Of a stretch of DNA of 64,000 bases, positions 20,349 to 29,143 are shown piece after piece. This DNA comes from Bacteroidales bacterium (lineage in GTDB: Bacteria > Bacteroidota > Bacteroidia > Bacteroidales > UBA932). Location of the stretch: contig JAFZFH010000129.1 of assembly GCA_017555965.1 (NCBI GenBank), positions 1 through 64,000 of the forward strand, read 5' to 3'. Position 1 is the stretch's first letter. Each line of letters starts with the position of its first letter. The notes under the pieces are model-generated. The model worked only from the letters and a program-made list of their open reading frames with translations, made no database searches and was not told the DNA's origin. The position numbers and the translations under genes were made by a program.

Positions 20349-21254
20349 ATGCAACTGCAACATACATTGAAGAAAAGCTACTCATTTGAAGGGAAAGGGC
20401 TTCACACGGGAAGAGTAGCAAAAATGACGATAAACCCAGCTCCGGCGGATACAGGAATCCGCTTCAGAAGGACAGACATAGGTGAGGATGCTTATGTACC
20501 CGCTTTGGCAGAAAACGTATCCAGCACAGCAAGAAGCACGACCATCTCATGCGGCGACGCATCAGTCATGACAATCGAGCATGTGCTTTCTGCACTTACA
20601 GGAATGGGAGTGGACAATGCACTCATCGACATTGACAATGTAGAGGTTCCTATTCTGGACGGAAGTGCGAAGCCTTACATTGACGCGATATGGGCAGAAG
20701 GATTTGAGGAGCAGGACAGACCGAGAAAATATATCGAGATATCAGATACAATCGAGATACGCAATGACAAGAAAGGCTCTGTAGTACGTATCGAACCGGC
20801 AGATGAGTTCTCGTACAATGTCCAGATAGACTTCAACTCAAGAGTTCTCGGAGTACAGAATGCAGGATGGGACAGATCGGTTTCGTTCGTCGAAGAGATC
20901 GGAACATGCAGAACATTCGTATTCTTCCATGAACTCGAATTCCTTTTCAACAACAACCTCGTAAAGGGCGGCGATGTCGACAATGCCATTGTGATCGTCG
21001 AGCATCCGGTAACGGACACTCAGGTCGAGAACATGTCAAGACTGTTCAATGTGCCGGCGCTTAAGGTCCGCGAAGACGGATACCTGAGCAACCTTGTCCT
21101 CCGCTTCCCTAACGAGTGTGCCAGACACAAGCTCCTTGACCTGATCGGAGACCTCAGACTTTGCGGCGGATTCCTCAAGGCTAAGGTCACAGCAGAAAAG
21201 TCCGGACACGGCATCAACACAACAGCAGCAAAAGCAGTCAGAAACCTGAAATAA
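20349..21254 (+). CDS. lpxC: UDP-3-O-acyl-GlcNAc deacetylase, stand-alone
   Basis: A 301-residue zinc hydrolase, the committed step of lipid A synthesis. The metal and catalytic residues of the family are all visible: H78 in EHVLSAL, H260 and D264 in HKLLDLIGD, and H287 in KSGHGIN. In most Bacteroidales LpxC is fused at its C-terminus to FabZ (about 460 residues in total). Here the frame stops 14 residues after the catalytic His, and lpxA starts 8 bases later, so there is no FabZ part and no room for one. FabZ must then be encoded elsewhere in the genome. Confidence 0.96.
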   Translation: MQLQHTLKKSYSFEGKGLHTGRVAKMTINPAPADTGIRFRRTDIGEDAYVPALAENVSSTARSTTISCGDASVMTIEHVLSALTGMGVDNALIDIDNVEVPILDGSAKPYIDAIWAEGFEEQDRPRKYIEISDTIEIRNDKKGSVVRIEPADEFSYNVQIDFNSRVLGVQNAGWDRSVSFVEEIGTCRTFVFFHELEFLFNNNLVKGGDVDNAIVIVEHPVTDTQVENMSRLFNVPALKVREDGYLSNLVLRFPNECARHKLLDLIGDLRLCGGFLKAKVTAEKSGHGINTTAAKAVRNLK

Positions 21255-21262
21255 GAAGAAAC

Positions 21263-22075
21263 ATGGCAAATATACATCCACTCGCAACTGTTCATCCGAA
21301 TGCAAAGCTCGGAGAGAATGTAGAAGTAGGCCCATACGCATATATTGAAGAGCACGTGGAGATCGGAGACGGCAGCAAGGTTCTCCCTCACGCTACAATC
21401 TTCAATTACGTAAAGATGGGAAAGAACTGTACAGTATTCCCTGGAGCAGTCATCGGAGCAATACCGCAGGACCTCAAGTTCGACGGCGAGATCACATATG
21501 TGGAAATCGGAGACAATGTCAACATCAGAGAGTGCGCTACAATCAACCGCGGTACAAAGGCAAGCGGAAGAGGCGTGACAAAGATCGGCAACAATGTGCT
21601 TCTGATGTCATACACTCATGTCGCACACGACTGTACTGTAGGTAACAACTGCATCCTCGTAAGCTACGTAGGCATTGCAGGTGAGACAGATGTGGATGAC
21701 TGGGCAACAATCGGCGGAAGTTCGGTTGCGCACCAGTTCTCAAGAATCGGAAAGCATGCATTCATCGGAGGCGGCTGCAAGATCAACAAGGACGTACCTC
21801 CATACATTCTCTGCGGACGTGACCCTCTCACATATGCAGGAGTGAACATCGTAGGACTTCGCAGAAGAGGATTCACATCCGATCAGATCCGCAGCATCAA
21901 GGATATGTACGACATCATCTACAACAGCGGAACAAACGTATCTGATGCACTTACAAAGATAGAACTCGGATTCCCTGAGTCTGAGGAAAGAAACACAATC
22001 ATCGAGTTCATCCGCGCATCAAAGCGTGGCATCATCAGGGGCATGGGCTCAGACTCAAAAGGCAGCATCGACTAA
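21263..22075 (+). CDS. lpxA: UDP-GlcNAc O-acyltransferase (lipid A, first step)
   Basis: A 270-residue trimeric acyltransferase. Hexapeptide repeats begin at IHPLATVHPNAKLGENVEVGP (cut here) and run to about residue 180; the family signatures FPGAVIGAIPQDLKF (about 58-72), NIRECATINRGT (about 87-98) and the catalytic His in SYTHVAHDCTVG (about 118-128) are clear. The C-terminal helical domain (about 195-270: GLRRRGFTSDQIRSIKDMYDIIY) is normal. It follows lpxC by 8 bases and is followed after one base by the GTG of the WbqC-like gene. Confidence 0.96.
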   Translation: MANIHPLATVHPNAKLGENVEVGPYAYIEEHVEIGDGSKVLPHATIFNYVKMGKNCTVFPGAVIGAIPQDLKFDGEITYVEIGDNVNIRECATINRGTKASGRGVTKIGNNVLLMSYTHVAHDCTVGNNCILVSYVGIAGETDVDDWATIGGSSVAHQFSRIGKHAFIGGGCKINKDVPPYILCGRDPLTYAGVNIVGLRRRGFTSDQIRSIKDMYDIIYNSGTNVSDALTKIELGFPESEERNTIIEFIRASKRGIIRGMGSDSKGSID

Positions 22076-22076
22076 A

Positions 22077-22760
22077 GTGCCGAAGTTATTTTCAACAGCA
22101 TATATGCCACCTGTTTCCTATTTTGCCGCAATGGCAGAGGAAATGGAAGGCTTAGGAAACAGAATAGACGGAGACGGTTCAATCGAACTGTCCCCGTCAG
22201 TCGTTTATATCGAAGCCTGCGAAAACTATCAGAAGCAGTCGTACAGAAACAGATGCCGGTTCTATGCCGGAGACGGCATCCAGTCACTCACCTTCCCTAT
22301 CATCCACGAAGGAGGCACGCATAAGCAGCCTATATCCGAGATCAGGATAGACTGGAGCACACCGTGGCTGCAGCAGCACGAAAGAGCAATCATATCAGCC
22401 TACAGGACTTCGGCATATTTCGAATACTACCAGGACGAACTATTTGCGATTCTGGAAAGCCGCCCGGAGAAACTGCTTGACCTGAACATGGCTCTCACAC
22501 GCTTCTTCATCGAAAAGACCGGACTGTCGGTGGATCTGCGCACCACATCAGAGTATTCACGAGAGGTACAGATCACTGACCTTCGTGAAACCATACACCC
22601 GAAGCGTCCCAACACCATCCTGAAAGACCTTGAACTGGAGAAGCCGTATTTCCAGGTCTTTGCCCAGAAACACGGCTTCCACTCAGATCTTTCCATCATG
22701 GACCTCCTTTTCAATGAAGGTCCTGACAGTATCTTGTATCTAAAATCTATCTGTAGATAA
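22077..22760 (+). CDS. WbqC-like family protein
   Basis: A 227-residue protein. I place the start at GTG 22077, one base after the lpxA stop, because the family begins with a strand like LFSTAYMPPVSYFAAM; an ATG at 22026 lies inside lpxA and adds non-family sequence. The WbqC-like signatures SVVYIEACENYQKQSYRNRC (about residue 38) and SEIRIDWSTPWLQQHERAI... with AYFEYY (about 80-110) are present. Family members are found in polysaccharide gene clusters, but the reaction is not established. Coupling to lpxA suggests an envelope polysaccharide role. The 3' end overlaps the convergent S41 protease gene by 14 bases. Confidence 0.85.
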   Translation: MPKLFSTAYMPPVSYFAAMAEEMEGLGNRIDGDGSIELSPSVVYIEACENYQKQSYRNRCRFYAGDGIQSLTFPIIHEGGTHKQPISEIRIDWSTPWLQQHERAIISAYRTSAYFEYYQDELFAILESRPEKLLDLNMALTRFFIEKTGLSVDLRTTSEYSREVQITDLRETIHPKRPNTILKDLELEKPYFQVFAQKHGFHSDLSIMDLLFNEGPDSILYLKSICR

Positions 22761-24594
22761 CGTTACCGAAACGTCCGATCTGCGGATTCATCACAGTCGC
22801 ATCCATCATTTCAGAGCTGTTCTGAATCTGCATGGCCTGAGACTTCATTCCTGAAACTGACTGGCTCTTGACAGCATAGTCCGGACGATCGATACCGAGA
22901 ATGTCACAGAAACAGCAATAGAGTGCTATGTTAAAGTCGAAATTGTCCCAATCACCGAATGCATAAGGGAACAGATTGTCAACATCGTCACGATAGCTGT
23001 TATTCTGGTTATTGAGCAGGTTGCCGTTGTCCGGCTCGAAACCATCCTTCGGACCATACTCATCCTTGGCATTGAGACCACGATATGTAATAGGAGCGAA
23101 CTCGAAACGACGGCCGTTATAAAGAGTCTGAGTCACGACCATTCCCACGTTCTTACCCTCTGACTGGCTGCCGATGAGGTGTACCGGGAAGTCAACACCT
23201 TTGAGACCGGCAATCACAAGTTCTGAAGCCGAAGCTGTATTCTCAGACATGATGACCCAAAGTCTCTTGAGATTCATTGCAGGGGCCTTTCCAAGCACGT
23301 CTGATTCCTTCGGACCACTGAGGAACTTCCACTCTTCTCTCCTTCCGTCATTGAACTCAGCCTTGAAGAAGACCTGATCATCATAATTACGTCCTACGAT
23401 CGAACTTGAGAGATAGCGGCTCTGCTGAACTTCGCCACCCACATTGTACCTGAGGTCAAGTACAAGCTCGGTAATGCCTGCATCAATGAACTGCTGGATC
23501 TGATACTCAAGAACCTCCTGCGCTGAAGAATCGAAGCTCTCTGAAGCCATATATCCGATACAGAAAGGAGCGTTATCATCACCTTCCACATCATTGTTGC
23601 TGAGGATTGCAGCAAACAGGATCGGATTGTATCCATATGTAGCAGCCTTGATATTGGCAACCTTATCAAGGACAAGGTCATATCTCTGAGCCGACTCATT
23701 AGCCACGTATCTGGCATATAAAAGCGTATATGTTCCTGACGAAGTATAGAACAGCTCGTTCATCAATGACTGATAGTTTGACTTTGTGATTCTCGTGCTG
23801 CCCACCTGATAGATGGTGTCACCTCTGCGGAGACCTGCCGCCTCTGCAGGAGAACCAGGATAGACATATCCTACAGTCAGACCTATATAGTTTGTTCCCT
23901 CCTCGAAGACTGAAGCGAAAAGAGGTCCGATACCAAGGCCTGACACAGACGAGAGTTCACCTGCCTTAGTGGCGATCGTCTTGGTAGAAGACACCTCTGA
24001 GATATACGAATAGATATATCGTTCGCCTGCGGAAGAAGAATAGTCTCTGTAATAACCTCCATCCTCGATATTCTTGTCTCCGAGCTTCGTGAGATGGGTA
24101 TAAAGGAACTTGTCATATGATATTTCCATATCTATGTCAAGCTTCTTGTAGTCATCTGCCCACAGATACTCGTCCACAAGACGGCCATGCATGTACTCAT
24201 TCAGGAATTTTGACATTGCGGAAGAATCATCACCTGCTGCCTGTACGAAAGTCGCGACAAGGACAGAATCGCCGCCATTGATCTTCACATAAAGTTCAGC
24301 CGAGCGCTCAAGTCCCTGCTCATTACGGGAGAATCTGACTCTCACTGTTCCTTTGCCGGAAGCGTCGTTTCCAAGTACCTGAGATATTTCAGCCCATCCG
24401 GTTCCTTCGTTAAGGACAATTTCAGCCTCCCAAGGACCATCCGCCATAAAGGTCACAGTCACAGTCTCGCCATATCTGGCCACCTGCTTTTCTGCACGCG
24501 GATTATTGATTTCAGTGATTCCGCCCATCGGATCCTTGCCACATGAGGCAAGGATGGTCAGGGCCGAAAGTGCTGCTATTAAAAGTTTCTTCAT
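22747..24594 (-). CDS. Surface lipoprotein protease: BACON-like + PDZ + S41 peptidase
   Basis: A 615-residue lipoprotein (lipobox LTILASC, Cys19). Residues about 35-118 form a BACON-like beta domain (ADGPWEAEI...WAEISQ...LERSAELYVKI). A helical linker follows, then a PDZ domain (about 225-290: GLTVGYVYPGSPAEAAGLRRG cut here) and a C-terminal-processing-peptidase (S41) core. The Ser-Lys catalytic pair is likely Ser in SENTASASELV and Lys in SQSEGKNVGMV. It should act outside the inner membrane, perhaps at the surface, as the last gene of a six-gene operon of envelope proteins; trimming or quality control of its neighbours is an inference. Gaps to the next gene are only 6 bases. Confidence 0.88.
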   Translation of the reverse strand: MKKLLIAALSALTILASCGKDPMGGITEINNPRAEKQVARYGETVTVTFMADGPWEAEIVLNEGTGWAEISQVLGNDASGKGTVRVRFSRNEQGLERSAELYVKINGGDSVLVATFVQAAGDDSSAMSKFLNEYMHGRLVDEYLWADDYKKLDIDMEISYDKFLYTHLTKLGDKNIEDGGYYRDYSSSAGERYIYSYISEVSSTKTIATKAGELSSVSGLGIGPLFASVFEEGTNYIGLTVGYVYPGSPAEAAGLRRGDTIYQVGSTRITKSNYQSLMNELFYTSSGTYTLLYARYVANESAQRYDLVLDKVANIKAATYGYNPILFAAILSNNDVEGDDNAPFCIGYMASESFDSSAQEVLEYQIQQFIDAGITELVLDLRYNVGGEVQQSRYLSSSIVGRNYDDQVFFKAEFNDGRREEWKFLSGPKESDVLGKAPAMNLKRLWVIMSENTASASELVIAGLKGVDFPVHLIGSQSEGKNVGMVVTQTLYNGRRFEFAPITYRGLNAKDEYGPKDGFEPDNGNLLNNQNNSYRDDVDNLFPYAFGDWDNFDFNIALYCCFCDILGIDRPDYAVKSQSVSGMKSQAMQIQNSSEMMDATVMNPQIGRFGNVIYR

Positions 24595-24600
24595 GACCGA

Positions 24601-26943
24601 TTATTTCTTTGGATTGTATTCGTAGATAGCGTGGAAACCACCCTTATTATCCTGCCATACCATATAGATTCTTGAAGTCGAGTTCATATATGTATACTTG
24701 ACATCATAAATAGACTCTGTATGAACTGTCACATCCATGAACTGCTCTGTCACGAGCTTGTCGGAATCTGTCCAAGGGTCACCGGTAAAATACTCATAAT
24801 TACCCTTGAAAAGCCAGTATTTGACACATGTCGAAGGCATCTCCACATTCAAGTTGAGAGTATATGAATTGGCAGAACCCGTACAAGTACCGCTGAGCTG
24901 AGGCATTCCATACTCATAATCAGCAGAATCACTCAAGATATAATCTACACTGTTGGTCGGAACGAAATTATATGTGTACATATGCGAGAAATTTCCGTCA
25001 GCATCGCTTACGACAGCATAGAACGTATATTCCGCACCAAGAGTAAGACCAGTAAGGTGAAGCTGGCCGCCGAGCTTCTCGATTTCCACACTTGTTGCAT
25101 CACCCATCTGTCCAAGAGCAAGGAGTCGTTCAAGAACGTCATCAGTATAATAGGTATATGATGCCGCAAGATATGTGATCTTCTCGACATTGCCTGTATA
25201 CTCAAGACCGAGAGTCACATCACCGAGACCATAGCTGATATCAGTCACTGTTACTGAAAGAGCGTCTGTAAATGTCACATCCTCAACCTCTACCTGCTGC
25301 TTGAGGATATTGCCATATTCACCGTTTTCTGATACAGAAACAGCCACTACATATACATCGTCATCTGCACTTACAGAGTAATTGCTCACGGTATTGACTG
25401 CACTTCCTGAAGAATACTGATCTGTTCCGATGAGATATCTTACAAGTTCGATATCTGTCTCCGGAATGACTCCTGACCTCACTACAGCAGCATATGTCTT
25501 ATAGACATTTGAAGCCGGTGTCACCTCTGCAGTGAAACCTGAAGGCTTTGAATTCTTAGTAACGAACGAAGGAGCTGCAATAGCAGAATTGTAAGATACA
25601 TCAGGAGTCTTGAATGTATATGTCACGAAATCGTCTGCCTCATATGAACCTGACGTCTTCTCGGCAATATACCATACCACATATTCAGTCGCCGGATGGA
25701 TATTCATATCGACTTCGCCATTCGGGAAAGCATTGGCAGGGCCGTTATATGAAGTCATGGTATAAGGCTCAATCTCATCCATCTTGAGTGTCTCAAGGAA
25801 ATTGTCGCGGCCATAGTTATTCCAGTCCGCAAGCTTGAAGAAGCCTCCGAAGAAAGGTGCCTCCATTTCTGCAGTGAGGTCAGCTGAGTCAAAACGCACG
25901 TTTGTGAACTTCCAGTTCGACATGGACTTGACTGAAACATGGCTTACATCACCTGACTCATACTTCATCTTGCCCTGAGTAACCTGGTTGGCAGGAAGGT
26001 ATGGAGCAGCAAAGACCACATAATCCTCTGATTCCGAATATCCTGAAATCACCTCAGAAAGGTCATACTCCGCAGTACCCTCGAACGGCACGATGCTTCC
26101 AACCTCTGAATTCAGCCAGGCAACAGCCTTCTCTACAGTAAAGTCAGCCTTCTTCCATCCGGCAAGCACATATCCATTGAAATCCTCTCCAGTTTTTTCA
26201 GAAAGAGCGACAGAAACCTTTCCGTTCACAAATGAAAGGGCGAACATTGGCTCATACATCACATCAAGAGAAAGGATTGCAGGAGACTGTCCGTTTTCAA
26301 ATACAGCAAGTACCTTTACTGTTCCCTGAGTCTTATATTCTGTAAAGCTTTCAGGAGAAGTCACATAGATATAGCTGTCATCCATTGTCGCCTTCCATCC
26401 CTCAGGCTTCTCCGTAATGGTATAGGCCTTTACTCCGGACATCTCGACAGCTACAGATTTCTCCATACCTGTTCTTGAGAACCAGAGAGTATCCGCTGAT
26501 GCAGTGAAGACAGCATCTCCTACAATGGATATCTTTACCACATTGCCGTCAGCAAGAGTAAGGATCAGGTAGTCACCCTCCTTCTTCACATCGTTGAAGA
26601 AGATTGTTTCAGTATCTGCATTCTGTCCTTCATACTTGATTCCTGTGTTGACCCATGTAGCACCGCCGTCAACGGAAATCATCCACATATTGTCAGCAGA
26701 AATCTTCAAGGCCGGCAGGACTGTCACAGGGACCTTCTTTCCGTCGATCTGGAGAGGGGTAGGAGTACCGTTGCCGCATACTGCCCAATAATACTCGCCG
26801 TCAGATCCCTCGACCACTGTTATCAGTGTCGAGATCTTTGACTTGATTTCTTCGATAGCTTCCCAGATCTTTGTATCGTCATAGCATGAATTGAAGACAG
26901 AAAGCATGGCTACGAAAGCCAGGATCAAAAAATTCCTTTTCAT
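24601..26943 (-). CDS. DUF4988 (PL29 N-terminal)-like lipoprotein
   Basis: A 780-residue lipoprotein from ATG 26943 (a TTG three codons earlier is less likely). Lipobox Cys20 is followed at once by YDDTKIWEAIEEIKSKIS, the start shared with the proteins at 33436-36507 and 36654-38807: C-Y-D-D, a Trp, and a short coiled coil. Next comes a beta domain with ISVDGGATWVNTGIKY (about 90-105), then a conserved unit around EKPEGWKATMDD (about 180), and three to four Fn3- or Ig-like repeats (ATEYVVWYIAEKTSG, GAEYTFYAVVSDADG, each near a conserved EYxVxxV strand). No catalytic site is seen. It is the fifth gene of the operon; a surface-exposed binding or scaffold role is inferred. Confidence 0.75.
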   Translation of the reverse strand: MKRNFLILAFVAMLSVFNSCYDDTKIWEAIEEIKSKISTLITVVEGSDGEYYWAVCGNGTPTPLQIDGKKVPVTVLPALKISADNMWMISVDGGATWVNTGIKYEGQNADTETIFFNDVKKEGDYLILTLADGNVVKISIVGDAVFTASADTLWFSRTGMEKSVAVEMSGVKAYTITEKPEGWKATMDDSYIYVTSPESFTEYKTQGTVKVLAVFENGQSPAILSLDVMYEPMFALSFVNGKVSVALSEKTGEDFNGYVLAGWKKADFTVEKAVAWLNSEVGSIVPFEGTAEYDLSEVISGYSESEDYVVFAAPYLPANQVTQGKMKYESGDVSHVSVKSMSNWKFTNVRFDSADLTAEMEAPFFGGFFKLADWNNYGRDNFLETLKMDEIEPYTMTSYNGPANAFPNGEVDMNIHPATEYVVWYIAEKTSGSYEADDFVTYTFKTPDVSYNSAIAAPSFVTKNSKPSGFTAEVTPASNVYKTYAAVVRSGVIPETDIELVRYLIGTDQYSSGSAVNTVSNYSVSADDDVYVVAVSVSENGEYGNILKQQVEVEDVTFTDALSVTVTDISYGLGDVTLGLEYTGNVEKITYLAASYTYYTDDVLERLLALGQMGDATSVEIEKLGGQLHLTGLTLGAEYTFYAVVSDADGNFSHMYTYNFVPTNSVDYILSDSADYEYGMPQLSGTCTGSANSYTLNLNVEMPSTCVKYWLFKGNYEYFTGDPWTDSDKLVTEQFMDVTVHTESIYDVKYTYMNSTSRIYMVWQDNKGGFHAIYEYNPKK

Positions 26944-26961
26944 ATTTGTCAAGTTTATCTT

Positions 26962-29136
26962 TTACTCTGTAGGAGGGGTTCTGAAATCAGAAAGGTCCTT
27001 CAACTCTCCCTTATGCCAGATCTTCGCCACCACTGGGCTATACACATCGATTCCGTCATCCTCACCGATCGCAATGGCAGCGATGAGTACAGGCGCTGTC
27101 GAAGTCTTGTCCACATTCTCTGTAAACGCAACAGACTCTGCGTTTGTGCTGAGTCCCAGAGCCATGAGATTATTCTCCCAAAGGGTCATATACGCATTGT
27201 AATCACGTCTCGAAGTGTTTACCAAGTCATTAAGGGCACAATCTGAGAAGAGGGACGGATCTGACGATGTCACGCTGAAGTATTTCATCATCTTTGCATC
27301 CTCGTTTGAAACAAAACGTCCGCTGATCTCTCCTGTCTGCTCGTCATACACAAGATCCTCGATAGACACAACTGGATTAGGGCCAGGATTAGGGGCTGTT
27401 GTAGTAACCTCAGCGAACTTCACCGGACCTACCACACCGTTGATATCCTCTACACAGTATGCAATTACATATGTAATTCCGGAGTCATAACCATACATAG
27501 AATATCCGTCATAGTTGGACTTCTCTGCCTCCCACATGTTGACTACAGGAACATATCCTGCAGGACCCTCCTGGAAAGTGTCATAGAAGAATGTCATCCA
27601 TTTGTCACGGTCGTTCACATCATTGATATAATGTGGAGGACGGATGTAGTTGTCATCCTCTTCAGTGGTAGGATCATCCTCATCATATGGATAAACAAGC
27701 TGGAAACGGTAGCATGCCGTAGTCTCATAATCGTATGAGAAGTTATACTTGAATCCCCAGCGTGATACATCAGTAAATGTAAGTTCAACATCTGCAACGC
27801 AGTCCTCCGGTCTGTCGCGTACCAGTTCCTTAGTAAAGAAAGGCTCTGAGAAACAAAGCTCTGAGAGTTCTCCGAAGTGGTTCTTCGCTACATAAAGCAC
27901 TACATATTCAGTATCTGGAGTAAGTTCCACCTGAGACTCTGTAGTCTTGTAAGCATCTCCTGTAAGCGTACCGAGATCAGGATCGAATGAGAATCTCTGA
28001 TTTGAGACGCCCCAACCCTCATTTGCAATGCTGAGAGCCTCTGAATATTTCTCATCCGCAGAAAGAGTTCTGATAAGATCGGCATTTTCAGCTGTATAGA
28101 GACGGAAGAAGCATGACATGCAGCTCTTCTCCATCTCGATATCAAAGTATGCAAGAGTCGCTCCGATTCTGCTGCCGGCCTTAATCTCAGCAACCGGCGT
28201 AAAGTCACCCTCTGGAATTGGCTTAAGAGAGAAATCATACCTCATGATTTCAGCAGAAGGCGTTCCGTTCACATCCACTGCTACAGCGATTGCAGTATTA
28301 TCCCTCATGATGCCATCAGCTGTATCGAAAGTTCTCTTCACATAAAGATTCTCCTGAAGTGTAGCATCGTAAGCAGATGAAACCGCAGTACGGCAGAAGT
28401 CACGCATCATCTTGTCTCCGAAGAGGTCGATATACTCCGACATCTCCTCTGTCGACCAGATCCAGTGATAGAAGAACTTACAGTCCTCGTTAGGGTGGTA
28501 TCTTACGATGAATGCCCTGTAGCCTGTCTCAGCTTCGATTCCGATCTCCGGATTTCCCACAAGTTCCTTAGCAGGAGTTGTCACGTGAGCAATGCTGAGG
28601 GATGCAGGATTGACTCCATCAGGATCATAACAACCGAGAACCATGATATAGTACTCACAGTCAGGTACGATCACAGCACTTGTAAAGTCTGCATTTGCCC
28701 AATCGAATTCCTTTGCTGAAAAATCATCATAAGTTGAATTGAAAACAGCAGCACCTGCAGTAGAAGCATTCTTGATGAGCTGGATGATCTTGTCTTCGCA
28801 GTCAGCCTGAGTGCCGTCTACACATCCCTCATTCAAGAGAAGATTGTAAAGCATCGCCTTAGGATACACCTCGACACGGTAAGACTTTACAGCTTTTCCC
28901 GGAACAAGGTTGAAGATAAGGTTGTTTTCCTTCAGGTCTGACACATTGATGGACACACCATTGTCAGCAGCCTCAAAGCCCTGCTCCTGAACATTCAACG
29001 GAAACTCATAGAATCCGTCATTGCCTGTTGTAGGAGGCTTTGTACCGCCTCCGTTCTCACCTCCTTCGTTACCCTCGCAAGAGATGAGCATGACCGCAGA
29101 TACCGCAGCCAGAATGGTCATTAAAATTCGTTTCAT
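26962..29136 (-). CDS. Fn3-like repeat lipoprotein of unknown function
   Basis: A 724-residue lipoprotein (lipobox VMLISC, Cys20) with a Glu/Gly/Asn/Pro-rich spacer (about 21-40), as expected for a protein sent to the cell surface. The rest shows several beta-sandwich-like repeats that each end in a DCEYYIMVLGCYD- or DTEYVVLYVAKNH-type strand (near residues 175, 415 and 560). Cysteines are scattered, with no CxxC. I do not recognise a family. It is the fourth gene of the operon, 7 bases after the triple Omp28 protein, and resembles in style the 900-residue lipoprotein at 45227-47929, which is also adjacent to an Omp28 gene. A paired role with Omp28-type proteins is therefore possible. Confidence 0.7.
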   Translation of the reverse strand: MKRILMTILAAVSAVMLISCEGNEGGENGGGTKPPTTGNDGFYEFPLNVQEQGFEAADNGVSINVSDLKENNLIFNLVPGKAVKSYRVEVYPKAMLYNLLLNEGCVDGTQADCEDKIIQLIKNASTAGAAVFNSTYDDFSAKEFDWANADFTSAVIVPDCEYYIMVLGCYDPDGVNPASLSIAHVTTPAKELVGNPEIGIEAETGYRAFIVRYHPNEDCKFFYHWIWSTEEMSEYIDLFGDKMMRDFCRTAVSSAYDATLQENLYVKRTFDTADGIMRDNTAIAVAVDVNGTPSAEIMRYDFSLKPIPEGDFTPVAEIKAGSRIGATLAYFDIEMEKSCMSCFFRLYTAENADLIRTLSADEKYSEALSIANEGWGVSNQRFSFDPDLGTLTGDAYKTTESQVELTPDTEYVVLYVAKNHFGELSELCFSEPFFTKELVRDRPEDCVADVELTFTDVSRWGFKYNFSYDYETTACYRFQLVYPYDEDDPTTEEDDNYIRPPHYINDVNDRDKWMTFFYDTFQEGPAGYVPVVNMWEAEKSNYDGYSMYGYDSGITYVIAYCVEDINGVVGPVKFAEVTTTAPNPGPNPVVSIEDLVYDEQTGEISGRFVSNEDAKMMKYFSVTSSDPSLFSDCALNDLVNTSRRDYNAYMTLWENNLMALGLSTNAESVAFTENVDKTSTAPVLIAAIAIGEDDGIDVYSPVVAKIWHKGELKDLSDFRTPPTE

Positions 29137-29143
29137 AGTATTA

